A stretch of DNA of 64,000 nucleotides from positions 2,359,001 to 2,423,000 of the forward strand of contig NZ_CP107913.1 in the NCBI RefSeq assembly GCF_036014115.1, read 5' to 3'. The notes beneath the pieces were generated by a model. That model was not told the DNA's origin and did no database searches. It saw only the letters and a program-made list of their open reading frames with translations. Shown here piece after piece: positions 16,233 through 25,104 of the stretch. Position 1 is the stretch's first letter, and every line of letters starts with the position of its first letter. The position numbers and the translations under genes were made by a program. The DNA is from Streptomyces sp. NBC_00448 (GTDB lineage: Bacteria > Actinomycetota > Actinomycetes > Streptomycetales > Streptomycetaceae).

Positions 16233-17531
16233 TCAGGTCGCCGGGAGGCAGCTCACGAAGGTGGCGAAGCTACGGTCCTGGCCCGCGTCCAGGGCGAGGA
16301 AGGACCCGCTCGGGTGGGAGGCGAGGCGGCACATGTCGTAGCGGACACACAGCGGCGGGGTGGCGCCGGGGGCGGTGCGGTACTGGTGGGTGCCGACGAG
16401 CTGGCAGGAGTCGTAGCGCACCAGGGGACCGCCCTCGGCGAGGGTGTAGCGGTGGGCGCGCAGGCCGTCGGAGAAGGCCCGGTACGCGTGCGCGGTGTCG
16501 TCGCAGTCGTTGAAGTGCACGGTGCCGCGGTTCCAGGCGCAGTCGATCACCACGACCGCGTCGTCGCGCAACTCGAAGCGGACGTCCTCGGCGTGGAAGC
16601 GCTGCACCCCGTCGAAGTGGGCGGGGCGCGGGAAGCGGAAGAAGGCGCTCTCGAAGCCGTAGTCGGGGTGCGGGGTGGGGCGCCGCCCGGTGACGATGTA
16701 GCTGCCGGCGCGGCAGGTCACGGAACCGCCGTAGGGGAACTCCAGGAAGTTGCCCCACTCGTAGGTGACGTTCATGTCGGTGAACCAGTAGTTGAGGAAC
16801 TGGTCCTGCTGCTCGACGTCGGTCGAGTGCAGCGACAGCCCCGCGTAGAGGAACGCCTTGCGGTAGGCGCCGCCCACCCGGCACGCCTCCCAGCGCATCT
16901 CGGAGTTGGTGTTGCTGCCGTCGAGCGCGATGCCGTACTCCCACTCCCCCATCCACTCGCACTCCGAGAAGCGGTAGTTGGCCGCGCCGCCGGTGGAGTA
17001 GGAGTAGAAGAACGAGGCACCGGGAGTGCCGGAGGTGAAGCGCAGCCCCTCGAACGAGATGTTCTGCCAGGTGTCGTTGTTGCGGCACAGGTAACTGCCG
17101 CCGTCGGGGCCGTCGGTGCTGTCGGGCGCGAAGACGATGTCGCTGATCCGCAGCCCCGCGCCCACGAAGCGCAGCCCGTTGACCCGGTGGGAGGGCGAGT
17201 CGGCGTCGAGCAGCGCGCCGGGCCTCGTCACCCGGTACTGGCCGGGCGGCACCGTGATCACGGTACGGCCGGTACCGCCGGCGGCCCGCTTCTCGGCGTA
17301 CGCGTAGGCGGCCTGGAACGCGGCGCTGTCGTCGGCGATGCCGTCGCCCTTGGCGCCGAAGTCGGCGACCACGTCGGCGTACCCGGGGTGGTCCTGGGAC
17401 CCGGAACCGGCCGCGGGCGCGTCCCAGGCGCCGCTCGCCCAGGCCGCCGCGCCGGTCCCGGCCAGCGCCGCCGCCGCGCCCCCGTACAGCAGGCGTCGGC
17501 GGTTGACGCTGTCACGGTGCTCGCCGGTCAT
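16233..17531 (-). CDS. Tat-exported pectate-lyase-3 superfamily (right-handed beta-helix) protein
   Basis: 432 aa from the ATG at 17531, with GGGAGG upstream. Twin-arginine signal NRRRLLYGGAAAALAGTGAAA near the start. DFGAKGDGIADDSAAFQAAY (residues ~62-81) is the hallmark of the Pectate_lyase_3/GH28-like beta-helix family; GTGRTVITVPPGQYRVT follows as in phage-type and plant-wall-degrading members. The rest is repetitive beta-helix, rich in Trp, Tyr and Asn, compatible with polysaccharide binding. Acidic catalytic residues cannot be assigned with confidence. Substrate unknown; it may be a lyase, hydrolase or non-catalytic helix. Confidence 0.75.
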   Translation of the reverse strand: MTGEHRDSVNRRRLLYGGAAAALAGTGAAAWASGAWDAPAAGSGSQDHPGYADVVADFGAKGDGIADDSAAFQAAYAYAEKRAAGGTGRTVITVPPGQYRVTRPGALLDADSPSHRVNGLRFVGAGLRISDIVFAPDSTDGPDGGSYLCRNNDTWQNISFEGLRFTSGTPGASFFYSYSTGGAANYRFSECEWMGEWEYGIALDGSNTNSEMRWEACRVGGAYRKAFLYAGLSLHSTDVEQQDQFLNYWFTDMNVTYEWGNFLEFPYGGSVTCRAGSYIVTGRRPTPHPDYGFESAFFRFPRPAHFDGVQRFHAEDVRFELRDDAVVVIDCAWNRGTVHFNDCDDTAHAYRAFSDGLRAHRYTLAEGGPLVRYDSCQLVGTHQYRTAPGATPPLCVRYDMCRLASHPSGSFLALDAGQDRSFATFVSCLPAT

Positions 17532-17663
17532 CCGGGGCCCCTCCCGTATGGCTGTGACCGACGATGGTAGGGCCGGTGGGCCCGGGTTGCGGGCGTTTTC
17601 CCGAGATGTACGTCCGGCCGCGCAGCCGGCACCCCTCGTGAATCCGTGCACAAGGGGTGCGCC

Positions 17664-17669
17664 TACGAT
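17664..17669 (+). promoter_or_regulatory. -10 hexamer TACGAT for leaderless ctaA
   Basis: TACGAT ends 6 nt before the GTG at 17676. No ribosome site is visible, so this is the expected arrangement for a leaderless mRNA. Confidence 0.45.
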
Positions 17670-17675
17670 GGGCCC

Positions 17676-18692
17676 GTGCCGAAGCTGCCCGAAATCGCGC
17701 GAAACCCGCTCGCCTTCATCGCCGCACGGTGGACCCCCAGCTCAGGGGCGGTGCGCCGGGCGGCGCTCGCGGCGCTGGTGATGTCCGTGGTGATCGTGAT
17801 CACCGGGGGCGCGGTCCGGCTGACCGCCTCGGGCCTGGGCTGCCCGACCTGGCCGACGTGCAGCGGTGACAGCCTGCTCGGCACCCGTGAGATGGGCATC
17901 CACCACACCATCGAGATCAGCAACCGCATGCTGACGTATGTGCTGTGCGCCACGGTCGGGTGGGCGATCATCGCGATCCGCGCGCAGCAGGAACCGCCGC
18001 GGCGCGGCCTGTACCGGCTGGCGTGGGCGCAGTTCTGGGTGGTCGTCTTCAACGCGGTGTGGGGCGGGCTGACGGTGCTCACCAAGCTCAACCCGTACGT
18101 CGTGTCGTTCCACTTCCTGCTGTCGGCGGCCCTGATCACCGTCGCCACCCTCACCTGGCAGCGCCTCCGGGAGGGCGACGCGTCGCCCCGCCCGCTGGTC
18201 GGCAAGCCGGTACGGCAGCTCGGGCAGCTGCTCGCCACCGCCTCCGCGATCCTCATCGTCGTCGGCACCCTCGTCAGCGGCGCCGGGCCGCACCCGGGCG
18301 ACTCCAGCGGCTCCTTCAAGGTCCGGCGGATCGACGTGGACTGGAAGACCATCGCCCAGCTCCACGCGGACTTCGCGTGGGTCGTGGTCGGCCTGACCGT
18401 CGCCCTCTGGTTCGTCCTGCGTGCCGTCGACGCGCCGATCGGCCCGCAGCACCGCGTCCGCGAGCTCTTCCTCGTCCTCATGGGGCAGGGCGTCATCGGC
18501 TACGTCCAGTACTTCACGCACCTGCCGGCGGCCCTGGTCGACCTGCACATGTTCGGCGCCTGCCTGGTCTGGATCGCGGTCCTGCGCGTGCTGCTCTCCT
18601 TCCGCGAACGCCCCTTCACCGAGCCCGGCGAGTCGGTGCCGTCCGCCGCCAGGGCCCCCGGGTCCGCCGCGTCCTCCCGCGTCACCGCGTGA
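17676..18692 (+). CDS. ctaA: heme A synthase CtaA (COX15 family)
   Basis: 338 aa from the GTG at 17676; an ATG at 17646 is also in frame but lies upstream of the -10 element. CtaA oxidises the C8 methyl of heme O to give heme A for aa3-type cytochrome oxidase. It is an integral membrane protein: about eight hydrophobic helices, with heme-ligand histidines in GIHHTIEISNRML and in AQLHADFAW, and the extracytosolic cysteine pair in GLGCPTWPTCSG. The protein ends exactly within a hairpin shared with the convergent amidohydrolase gene. ctaB, which makes the substrate, is 5 kb away. Confidence 0.93.
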   Translation: MPKLPEIARNPLAFIAARWTPSSGAVRRAALAALVMSVVIVITGGAVRLTASGLGCPTWPTCSGDSLLGTREMGIHHTIEISNRMLTYVLCATVGWAIIAIRAQQEPPRRGLYRLAWAQFWVVVFNAVWGGLTVLTKLNPYVVSFHFLLSAALITVATLTWQRLREGDASPRPLVGKPVRQLGQLLATASAILIVVGTLVSGAGPHPGDSSGSFKVRRIDVDWKTIAQLHADFAWVVVGLTVALWFVLRAVDAPIGPQHRVRELFLVLMGQGVIGYVQYFTHLPAALVDLHMFGACLVWIAVLRVLLSFRERPFTEPGESVPSAARAPGSAASSRVTA

Positions 18693-18726
18693 GCAAGGGG
18701 CGCTACGCTCAGGGCGCCCCTTGCTC
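18691..18726. terminator. bidirectional terminator overlapping two stop codons
   Basis: Perfect 13-bp arms GAGCAAGGGGCGC (18691-18703) and complement (18714-18726), 10-nt loop. The left arm includes the end of ctaA and the right arm encodes the last residues of the convergent amidohydrolase, so coding and termination share the same bases. Confidence 0.7.
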
Positions 18727-19824
18727 GAACGGGAACACCCGCCGGGCGTTGTCCGCCGTCACCAAGGACGTCACGCGGCGTCCGTCCGCCGCGGACCACT
18801 CACCCGCGCGGACGCGCTCGGCGACGGCCTGCCCCAGCTCCGACAGGAACCCTCGTGCCGCGGTCACGGCGAGCTCGGGCAGTCCGCCCGCGCCGCTCGC
18901 GTAGAGCACCTTGCCGAAAGGCGTCCGCCCGAGCACCCCGGAGGGGTTCCGCCCGACGCCGACGTAGACATGCGGGAGTTCGGTCGCGAGATCGGCGGCG
19001 GCCGCTTCGTGGGGCGCGTCGGGCAGCAGCACGACCTCGGTGCCGAGCCCCGTGGTGGCCCGCAGGAAACTCAAGGCGGCGCGCGGCCCGCCCCCACCCG
19101 CGCCGTACCGCAGCAGCAGCGGCAACCCGGTGGCGACGGCATGCCACCGGATGTGCCGCAGCAGGACGGGATCGGCCGGCCGCGCCCCCACCGCACGGGC
19201 GGAGAGCCAGGCCGCGGCGGCCTGCCGTACCTCCAGCGGCCCGGGCGGGCGCGTGTCCTCGCCGCCCTCCTCCGCACCGGCCCGGCCGTCCGTGCCGGCG
19301 GACCCGTCACCGCAGGAGAACCCGGCCGCACCGAGCGCGGCACCGTGCACGGCCTCCGCGAGGTTCGCGAGGAAGGAGCCGACCGTGCCGGAGGTGTCGG
19401 CGACCTGCTGGGCGAGCGGTTCGAGCCGGACCGTCTCCAGGACGGGCGCGCCCGTGGTCGCCGCGAGGTCCTTCGGCGAGGTGAGCTCGCCGGGTTCACC
19501 GGTGTCCAGGACGTACGCCGTCACGCCCGTGCCGCGCAACAGCAGCCGGGCGGACTCGTAGGCGCCCAACTCGCGGCGCCTGGCGAGGTAGCGGGCCGGC
19601 GGGCAGTGGGGTTCCAGGCCGAGCAGCGGCGGGCACCAGCGGCGCAGCGCGAACCCGGTGGGGCTGTCGAAGAGGGTGGTGCCGGGGGCGGCGGTGCCCG
19701 GCAGCCGCGCCTCGAAGGAGCCCAGTCCCAGCTCGCCCGGGTACACCCCGTGGCAGTGCGCGTCCACCAGGTGTGCCTGTGCCGTGCCGGCCATCGGCCG
19801 CACCCCGTCCCGTCCGTCGGTCAC
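18709..19824 (-). CDS. amidohydrolase-2-like metal-dependent hydrolase
   Basis: 371 aa from the GTG at 19824; the ATG at 19794 (MAGTAQAHL) is an alternative. The N terminus HLVDAHCHGVY has the H-x-H metal motif of the amidohydrolase superfamily, followed by a TIM-barrel-like body: TGVTAYVLDTGE, RHIRWHAVATGLPLLLRYGAG (His), and a conserved late ASGAGGLPELAVTAARGFLSELG...TADNARRVFPF in which ADNARR..P is the family ending. Members decarboxylate or hydrolyse cyclic amides and lactones; substrate unknown. A polar, acidic insertion near residues 175-195 looks like a loop expansion. Confidence 0.75.
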   Translation of the reverse strand: MTDGRDGVRPMAGTAQAHLVDAHCHGVYPGELGLGSFEARLPGTAAPGTTLFDSPTGFALRRWCPPLLGLEPHCPPARYLARRRELGAYESARLLLRGTGVTAYVLDTGEPGELTSPKDLAATTGAPVLETVRLEPLAQQVADTSGTVGSFLANLAEAVHGAALGAAGFSCGDGSAGTDGRAGAEEGGEDTRPPGPLEVRQAAAAWLSARAVGARPADPVLLRHIRWHAVATGLPLLLRYGAGGGGPRAALSFLRATTGLGTEVVLLPDAPHEAAAADLATELPHVYVGVGRNPSGVLGRTPFGKVLYASGAGGLPELAVTAARGFLSELGQAVAERVRAGEWSAADGRRVTSLVTADNARRVFPFEQGAP

Positions 19825-19895
19825 GGACCTGCCCAGGTCCTCGGTCGCTGCGCGGACGGCCGCAGGGGGCAGCCCGCACAGGTCCTAACGACCTG
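19825..19895. promoter_or_regulatory. two inverted repeats of GACCTG/CAGGTC before the amidohydrolase
   Basis: GGACCT-4 nt-AGGTCC (19825-19840) directly abuts the GTG start, and CAGGTC-5 nt-GACCTG (19879-19895) lies ~40 bp further upstream. The shared half-site GACCTG suggests a pair of regulator binding sites, but RNA stems are equally possible. Confidence 0.35.
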
Positions 19896-19915
19896 GGCGG
19901 TAATAGGGAGCGCGG

Positions 19916-20251
19916 TCAGCTGCCGGCCCGGCCGCCGAGCTGGATGCCTGCCATCCGGGACCACTCGTACGGCCCTGTCCGCACCTTCGCGGCCATCTCC
20001 CCGTCGAACGCCTCGTGCGCGGTCACTCCCGACGCGCCCACGGCCCGCTGCGCCAGTTCGTACGTCGGCGCGACCAGGTCGCCCCAGGCGCCGTCCTCCC
20101 CCACCAGCACGATCCGGGCGCCGCGCTCCCCTAGGTACGCGATCTGCGCGTCCGCGCCGCCGTGCGCCCGCCCGAACGCGTGGATCTCCCTGGTCAGCCG
20201 CCGCACGCGTCGCTCGGCCCGGGGGTCGTTGTCCACCTTGCTCTCAGCCAT
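19916..20251 (-). CDS. small hypothetical protein
   Basis: 111 aa, not recognised. It is soluble, mixed charge: a basic, Arg-rich first third (RRVRRLTREIHAFGRAHGG), a beta-alpha-beta-like middle (AQIAYLGERGARIVLVGEDGAWGDLVAP) and a helical end (TYELAQRAVGASGVTAHEAFDGEMAAKV). No membrane segment, no cysteine. It sits leftward between the amidohydrolase and the GH92 gene with a 91-bp gap before the amidohydrolase start. Codon use and GC3 match real genes here. Confidence 0.7.
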   Translation of the reverse strand: MAESKVDNDPRAERRVRRLTREIHAFGRAHGGADAQIAYLGERGARIVLVGEDGAWGDLVAPTYELAQRAVGASGVTAHEAFDGEMAAKVRTGPYEWSRMAGIQLGGRAGS

Positions 20252-20347
20252 GCCCCCACCCTACTCACCGGTAATCCCTCGGCGGAAGACGGCGCCCGAC
20301 GGGGATCAGCCCGGCGGGAATCGGGAAGGGGGTCCGATCCCCGCCGG

Positions 20348-20392
20348 GCGGTATGGGCGGTACGGGAGGTACGGGCGGTACCGGAGGACGCG
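20348..20392. repeat. 9-bp tandem repeat
   Basis: Four and a half units of GGCGGTACG with small changes (GGCGGTATG, GGCGGTACG, GGAGGTACG, GGCGGTACC), just past the GH92 stop. It could stall RNA polymerase or be a slippage product. Confidence 0.7.
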
Positions 20393-20398
20393 GGCGCC

Positions 20399-23300
20399 TC
20401 AGCCGAGGCCGACGGCGAACACGTGCAGGTTCCCGTTGTCCGGCAGCGTCACGCTCGCGACCTGCTTGCCCTGCGGCACGGCGAACGGCGTGGTGGCGAA
20501 GACGTACGCCGCCGGGCCCGCACCACCGGACTCGTTGCGGTGATCGGTCGCGGCCACCAGCGTGTTCCCCAGCACCGGCGCCGAACCGCCGCCGGGCTTC
20601 GTCCAGTCGCCGAAGGACAGGTCGGCCTGCGCCGTGCTGCCGTCGGTGAACGTCACCTGGGCGGTGGCCCGCTGGTCGCCGTTGGTCGCCGAGCCCACGA
20701 ACAGCAGGCGGGTGACGGTCTTCGCGCTGTCCCCGAGCGCGAGGGTCTGCCCGTCGGCGACCACGTTGTCGGGGCGTCCGACGGGGGCCTCGGGCCAGAC
20801 GAACGACGTCCCGGACACCTCGGTGCGCGCGCCGCCGTCCAGGCCCGCCGCGGCCAGCGCCTCACGGGAGTAGGTGCTGCCGGTGCCGTCGAGGTCGCCG
20901 CTCGCGTGGTCGCCGTCCTGCGTGGTGCCCACGTTGTCGTACTCCGCGGCCAGGCTGTGCTCGGCGGCGACCAGGACGATGGCCGTGAGGCGCACCGGCG
21001 AGCCGCCGCCGCTTCCCGTGCCGCGCACGGTGAGCGGTACCTCGTAGTAGCCGTCCGCGGTGCCCGCCGCCGCCTTGACCGCCAGCCGTACGGTGCCCGA
21101 GCCGGTCGCCCGGTCCAGCGCGAGGGACGTGCCGGCGGGTGTCACGCTGATGCCCTGGGGCGGGGAGGCGCTGACCGTCAGCGCGTGGCCGTGCCCGGCC
21201 AGCCGCTGGGCATGGACCGTGAGGTCGGCCGCCGCCCCGCCGGGCGCCACCGTCGACTGGTTCGGGGTGGCCGTGGCCAGGAAGTCGTGCTCACCGGCGC
21301 GGTAGGAGGGCGACGCGACGCTCGCGGACGCGGCCCAGTGCGTGTCGGGGGTGGTGGACAGGGTGAAGTCCAGGCGCCCGCCGTGCGAGACGACGGACTG
21401 CGGCAGGTAGGTGCGCGCCCAGGTGCGCCCGTCGAGGGTGAGCCGGTGGACGTAAGGAGCGTCGTCCGCGGCCTGCGGGGCGCGGATGTCCAGGTCCGCG
21501 GCCTTGCCCGGCAGGTCCAGCACCACCCGCTGGAACATCGGGCTGTGCACGGTGAGGTCGGCCGTGCCAGGCGTCGCGGGATACATGCCGAGCGCGGCCC
21601 ACACGTACCAGGAGGACTGCGCCCCCAGGTCGTCGTTGCCGGGCTCGCCGTCGGGGGTGGGGCTGAACAGGGTGGTGGCGATCTCCCGGACCGTCGCTTG
21701 CGTCTTCCACGGCTGGCCGAGCTGGTTGTAGACCCACGGCACGCCGAAGTCGATCTCGTTGCCGGCCCACATGTAGGGGGCGTTGGGGCCCGCGTTGAGC
21801 TGGGAGAAGAACCCGTCGAGGCGCTCGGTCGCGGCGCTCGCCCCTCCCATCGAGGTGATCAGCCCCGCCATGTCCTGCGGGACGAGCCAGTTGTACTGGG
21901 CGGCGTTGCCCTCGTCGTAGCCCTCCTGGCCGAACTGCCCGTCGCCCGGGGTCTGGAAGCCCGGCTTGTCGGGGAACCGGCCGTCCTCGCCGCGCGGTTC
22001 GAGGTAGCCGGTGGCGGGGTCGAGGATGTTCTGCCAGTTCTGGCCACGCCTGCCGAAGGTGCGGGCCACCGAGGTCTGCCCGGCGGCGTCGGCGAGCTGG
22101 GCGATCGAGAAGTCGTCGATGGCCCACTCCAGGGTCTCCGAGGCCCCGACGTGCCCGTGGTCGCCCTTGGCGGCGTCGTCGTTCGGCGCGTAGCCGCGCT
22201 CGACGTACTCCGCGATGCCGGGCCGCTCCTGGTAGGCGCCCGCGGTCGTGTCCACCGTGGTGGCACCCTTGACGAGGTACTTCAGCGCCGTCTTCAGATC
22301 GAAGTCGCGGGCCCCGTAGGCGTACAGGTTCGCGATGAGCGGCACCGAGTTGTCGCCGGTCATCTGTCCGGTGTACGCGTTGGCCAGCGGCCACCGCGGC
22401 CACCAGCCGCCCTGCTCCGCGTCGTTGACCAGGGACTGGGCCATGTCGCTCGCCTGCTGCGGGAAGAGCATCGCCTGCAGCGGCGCGAGCGAGCGGTAGG
22501 TGTCCCAGTCCGAGAAGTTGGTGTACTGCGCATGGCCCTCGGGCAGGGTGCGGACCTTGCCGTCGAAGCCGATGTAGCGGCCGTCGGCGTCGTTGAAGGT
22601 GTTCGGGTGCATCAGCGAGTGGTAGAGCGCGGTGTAGAACGTCGTCAGCTCGTCGGCGTCCTTCCCCGCGACCCGCACCTTGCGCAGGGTCCGCGTCCAC
22701 TGGTCGCGGGTCTGCCGGTGCAGCGCGTCGAGGTCCCAGCCGGGCACCTCGGCGGCCATGTTGGCCTGGGCGCCCGCCACGGACACGTACGACATCGAGA
22801 CCTTGGCCCGCACGGTCCGGCTGCCGCCGTCGCCGAAGGTGAGGTACGCCCCGGCGCCCGGGGCGCTCGCGGAGTCGCCGCCCTTGGTCACGGTCCTGCC
22901 GTCCCAGGTGCCGTGCGCGGTGAAGGGCTGGTCGAAGGTGATCGCGTAGTGGACGGTGTACTCGTTGCCCTTGCCGCAGAAGTCACCGGTGGTGGCCGAG
23001 CCGGTGACCTCCCGGTCGCCCACCACCTGGACGTCGGCGCTCTTGTCGCCGTTGAGGCTGCCACCGGCCTTGACCAGCAACTGCGCCGCCGCGGCCCCCT
23101 GGGGGAAGGTGAAGGCGGCCAGACCGGTCCGGGTGGAGGCGGTCAGCTCGGCGCGGACGCCCGACGCGTCGAGGGTCACCGCGTAGTAGCCGGGCTCGGC
23201 CTTCTCCCCGGTGTGCGTGAAGTGCTCCGTGAGGTTCCAGGGGGTGCTGCCCACATCGCCCGTCACCGGCAGGATCGGCACGTCGCCGAAGGCGCGGCAG

Positions 23301-23659
23301 CCGACGGAGGCGTGGTCGAGGCTGAAGCCGCGGATCTGGTCGTCGTGGTACTGGTAGCCGGCGTAGGAGCCGGACGTGTCCGGGGAGAACTGCATCATCC
23401 CGAACGGCGCGGACGGGCCGGGGAAGTTGTTGATCTCGCCGACGGTCGAGCCGCCACGTCCGGTGCCGATGAGCGGGTCCACATAGCTCGCCGGGTCGGA
23501 CACCAGCGCGGAACCGGAGGAGGTGGAGGAATATGACAACGTTGTCGGTTTGTTGGACAACGTTGTCATATCGGCCGAAGCCGTACCCGCGGCCACCAGG
23601 GTCGCCACCGCACCGAGCACTGTCACGAGCGCGCCATGCAGCATGCGCCGCCTTCTCAC
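20399..23659 (-). CDS. secreted GH92 alpha-mannosidase with C-terminal accessory domains
   Basis: 1086 aa from a GTG at 23659, chosen for GGGAGG 5 nt upstream and the signal peptide that follows (VRRRRMLHGALVTVLGAVA...ASA). GH92 N domain: YVDPLIGTGRGGSTVGEINN, PFGMMQFSPDT, GFSLDHASVGCR. GH92 catalytic barrel: the HPNTFNDADGRYIGFDG stretch, WDTYRSLAPLQAM, and C-terminal GNDDLGAQSSWYVWAALGMYP plus FQRVVLDLPG. GH92 enzymes are calcium-dependent exo-alpha-mannosidases (alpha-1,2/1,3). After ~residue 750 follow a beta-sandwich and a jelly-roll-like module (EYDNVGTTQDGDHASGDLDGTG) probably for sugar binding. Bases 23531-23571 hold a double LacI-type operator inside the coding region, encoding TTLS twice. 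Confidence 0.9.
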   Translation of the reverse strand: MRRRRMLHGALVTVLGAVATLVAAGTASADMTTLSNKPTTLSYSSTSSGSALVSDPASYVDPLIGTGRGGSTVGEINNFPGPSAPFGMMQFSPDTSGSYAGYQYHDDQIRGFSLDHASVGCRAFGDVPILPVTGDVGSTPWNLTEHFTHTGEKAEPGYYAVTLDASGVRAELTASTRTGLAAFTFPQGAAAAQLLVKAGGSLNGDKSADVQVVGDREVTGSATTGDFCGKGNEYTVHYAITFDQPFTAHGTWDGRTVTKGGDSASAPGAGAYLTFGDGGSRTVRAKVSMSYVSVAGAQANMAAEVPGWDLDALHRQTRDQWTRTLRKVRVAGKDADELTTFYTALYHSLMHPNTFNDADGRYIGFDGKVRTLPEGHAQYTNFSDWDTYRSLAPLQAMLFPQQASDMAQSLVNDAEQGGWWPRWPLANAYTGQMTGDNSVPLIANLYAYGARDFDLKTALKYLVKGATTVDTTAGAYQERPGIAEYVERGYAPNDDAAKGDHGHVGASETLEWAIDDFSIAQLADAAGQTSVARTFGRRGQNWQNILDPATGYLEPRGEDGRFPDKPGFQTPGDGQFGQEGYDEGNAAQYNWLVPQDMAGLITSMGGASAATERLDGFFSQLNAGPNAPYMWAGNEIDFGVPWVYNQLGQPWKTQATVREIATTLFSPTPDGEPGNDDLGAQSSWYVWAALGMYPATPGTADLTVHSPMFQRVVLDLPGKAADLDIRAPQAADDAPYVHRLTLDGRTWARTYLPQSVVSHGGRLDFTLSTTPDTHWAASASVASPSYRAGEHDFLATATPNQSTVAPGGAAADLTVHAQRLAGHGHALTVSASPPQGISVTPAGTSLALDRATGSGTVRLAVKAAAGTADGYYEVPLTVRGTGSGGGSPVRLTAIVLVAAEHSLAAEYDNVGTTQDGDHASGDLDGTGSTYSREALAAAGLDGGARTEVSGTSFVWPEAPVGRPDNVVADGQTLALGDSAKTVTRLLFVGSATNGDQRATAQVTFTDGSTAQADLSFGDWTKPGGGSAPVLGNTLVAATDHRNESGGAGPAAYVFATTPFAVPQGKQVASVTLPDNGNLHVFAVGLG
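23531..23571. promoter_or_regulatory. symmetric double LacI-type operator inside the GH92 reading frame
   Basis: ATATGACAACGTTGTC (23531-23546) and its exact complement (23556-23571) around a 9-nt centre; each arm contains the 12-bp palindrome GACAACGTTGTC. The two palindromes are 21 bp apart, two helix turns, so two dimers would sit on one face of the DNA. The site lies ~90-130 bp after the start codon, right after the signal-peptide codons. Confidence 0.65.
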
Positions 23660-23851
23660 ACGTACCTCCCGAGGAACTCGTCGATGGGACCAGCACATCC
23701 TGGGGGCCGGCCGCGCTCAAATCAACGGTCGTACGGGGGTGGGCCGATGGGGGCCGTGCCGGTTGTCCCGATGTGGGCCGGCACGGCACTTTCGCGCCTG
23801 GGGCGCGGGAGTCGCCGCTGCGGGAAGCGGGAGTCCCCGGTGCGGAAGTCC

Positions 23852-24811
23852 CTAGTGCAGGAAGGGGTCGATCGCCACGGCGACGAACAGGAGCGTGGCG
23901 TAGGTGATGGACCAGTGGAACAGCCGCATCTCCTTGAGCTTGGCCCCCATCACCCCGGCCTTGGCGCGGGCGTGCAGCCCGTGCGCCTCCTTCAGCCAGA
24001 ACGCGCCGAGGGCGCCCGCGACCACCGGGTAGAACCAGGAGGTGTCCCCCAGCGGCCACCACAAGGTGAGCGAGGTGAGGACCATGACCCAGCTGTAGAG
24101 CACGATCTGCCGGGCGACGACCTGGTTGCCGGCGACGACCGGGAGCATGGGCACGCCGACCCGGGCGTAGTCGTCCTTGACCTTCATGGACAGCGGCCAG
24201 TAGTGCGGCGGGGTCCAGAAGAACAGGACGAGGAAGAGCACGAAAGGCGCCCAGCCGAGTTCGTTGCGCACGGCCGACCATCCGATGAACACCTGGAGGC
24301 AGCCCGCGACACCGCCCCACACGATGTTCTGCGCGGTGCGCCGCTTCAGCCACAGCGTGTAGACGAACACGTAGTAGAGGATCGCGGTCAGCGACAGCGC
24401 GGCGGACAGCGGGTTGACCAGCACCGCGAACCACACGGTGGACACCACCGACAGCACGATGCCGAAGACCAGGGCCTCGCGCGGCGAGACCATCCCGGTG
24501 ACCAGCGGACGCTGCTCGGTGCGGTGCATCAGCGCGTCGATGTCGCGGTCGATGTACATGTTCAGCGCGTTGGCACCGCCCGCGGACAGGTAGCCGCCGA
24601 CCACGGTCGCCAGCACCAGCCAGAGGTTGGGCACGCCATCGGCCGCCAGGAACATCACCGGAACGGTCGTGATGAGCAGCAGTTCGATGATGCGCGGCTT
24701 GGTCAGCGCGACGAACGCCATGACACGGGCACGCGGCGGCCGGTGCCCGGAGTTCGTCTGTCCCGAGCCCGTCCCGATGACCCCTGCGGGTCGGGATTCG
24801 ACGGCTGTCAC
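23852..24811 (-). CDS. ctaB: protoheme IX farnesyltransferase CtaB (heme O synthase)
   Basis: 319 aa from the GTG at 24811 (a GTG at 24817 is equally possible). It transfers a farnesyl group to heme b to make heme O, the substrate of CtaA. It is a UbiA-type membrane prenyltransferase with about nine helices; the two Asp-rich motifs are [20 protein letters not shown] and [14 protein letters not shown]. An N-terminal cytosolic stretch of ~30 polar residues precedes [17 protein letters not shown]. Divergent from the pentose-phosphate operon over 293 bp. Confidence 0.94.
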   Translation of the reverse strand: MTAVESRPAGVIGTGSGQTNSGHRPPRARVMAFVALTKPRIIELLLITTVPVMFLAADGVPNLWLVLATVVGGYLSAGGANALNMYIDRDIDALMHRTEQRPLVTGMVSPREALVFGIVLSVVSTVWFAVLVNPLSAALSLTAILYYVFVYTLWLKRRTAQNIVWGGVAGCLQVFIGWSAVRNELGWAPFVLFLVLFFWTPPHYWPLSMKVKDDYARVGVPMLPVVAGNQVVARQIVLYSWVMVLTSLTLWWPLGDTSWFYPVVAGALGAFWLKEAHGLHARAKAGVMGAKLKEMRLFHWSITYATLLFVAVAIDPFLH

Positions 24812-25030
24812 GAACACCCCACGAGAGATGAGTCCAGCAGGTCCCGGCTGCCTGCCGGCCGCGGATGCGGCGGCGGACCACGGTCCCTGCGCGTACCACG
24901 CCACTCTAGACGTAGGGAATACCCGGCTTTCTGCGGGGGGTGTCCATGGGCGGGGCGTGTCATCCGTTGCCCGCGCAGGAGTTATCCACAGATGCGGCAG
25001 CGTGGGCAAAGGCCCGCGCGCCTGCGGCGG

Positions 25031-25036
25031 TAGGCT
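25031..25036 (+). promoter_or_regulatory. possible -10 (TAGGCT) of the tkt operon
   Basis: TAGGCT lies ~70 bp before the tkt GTG, leaving room for a leader with the GGAGAGGAG ribosome site at 25084-25092. No clear -35 is visible. The surrounding 293-bp gap (24812-25104) also holds a lone TTATCCACA at 24982, a DnaA-box match. Confidence 0.35.
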
Positions 25037-25104
25037 CAAGAACGTCGGGTAGGCACCAGTCACCGGCGCTTTTCAACATATGTGGAGAGGAGCCCTGACC
25101 CAGG

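Noticed and set aside
20162-23536. Open frame of 1124 codons antisense to the GH92 mannosidase
   Set aside because: Val/Gly/Arg-rich translation without domain signatures; the opposite strand encodes the complete GH92 enzyme.
24982-24990. TTATCCACA, a DnaA-box word, in the ctaB-tkt gap
   Set aside because: A single box; an origin would have many boxes and dnaA/dnaN nearby.
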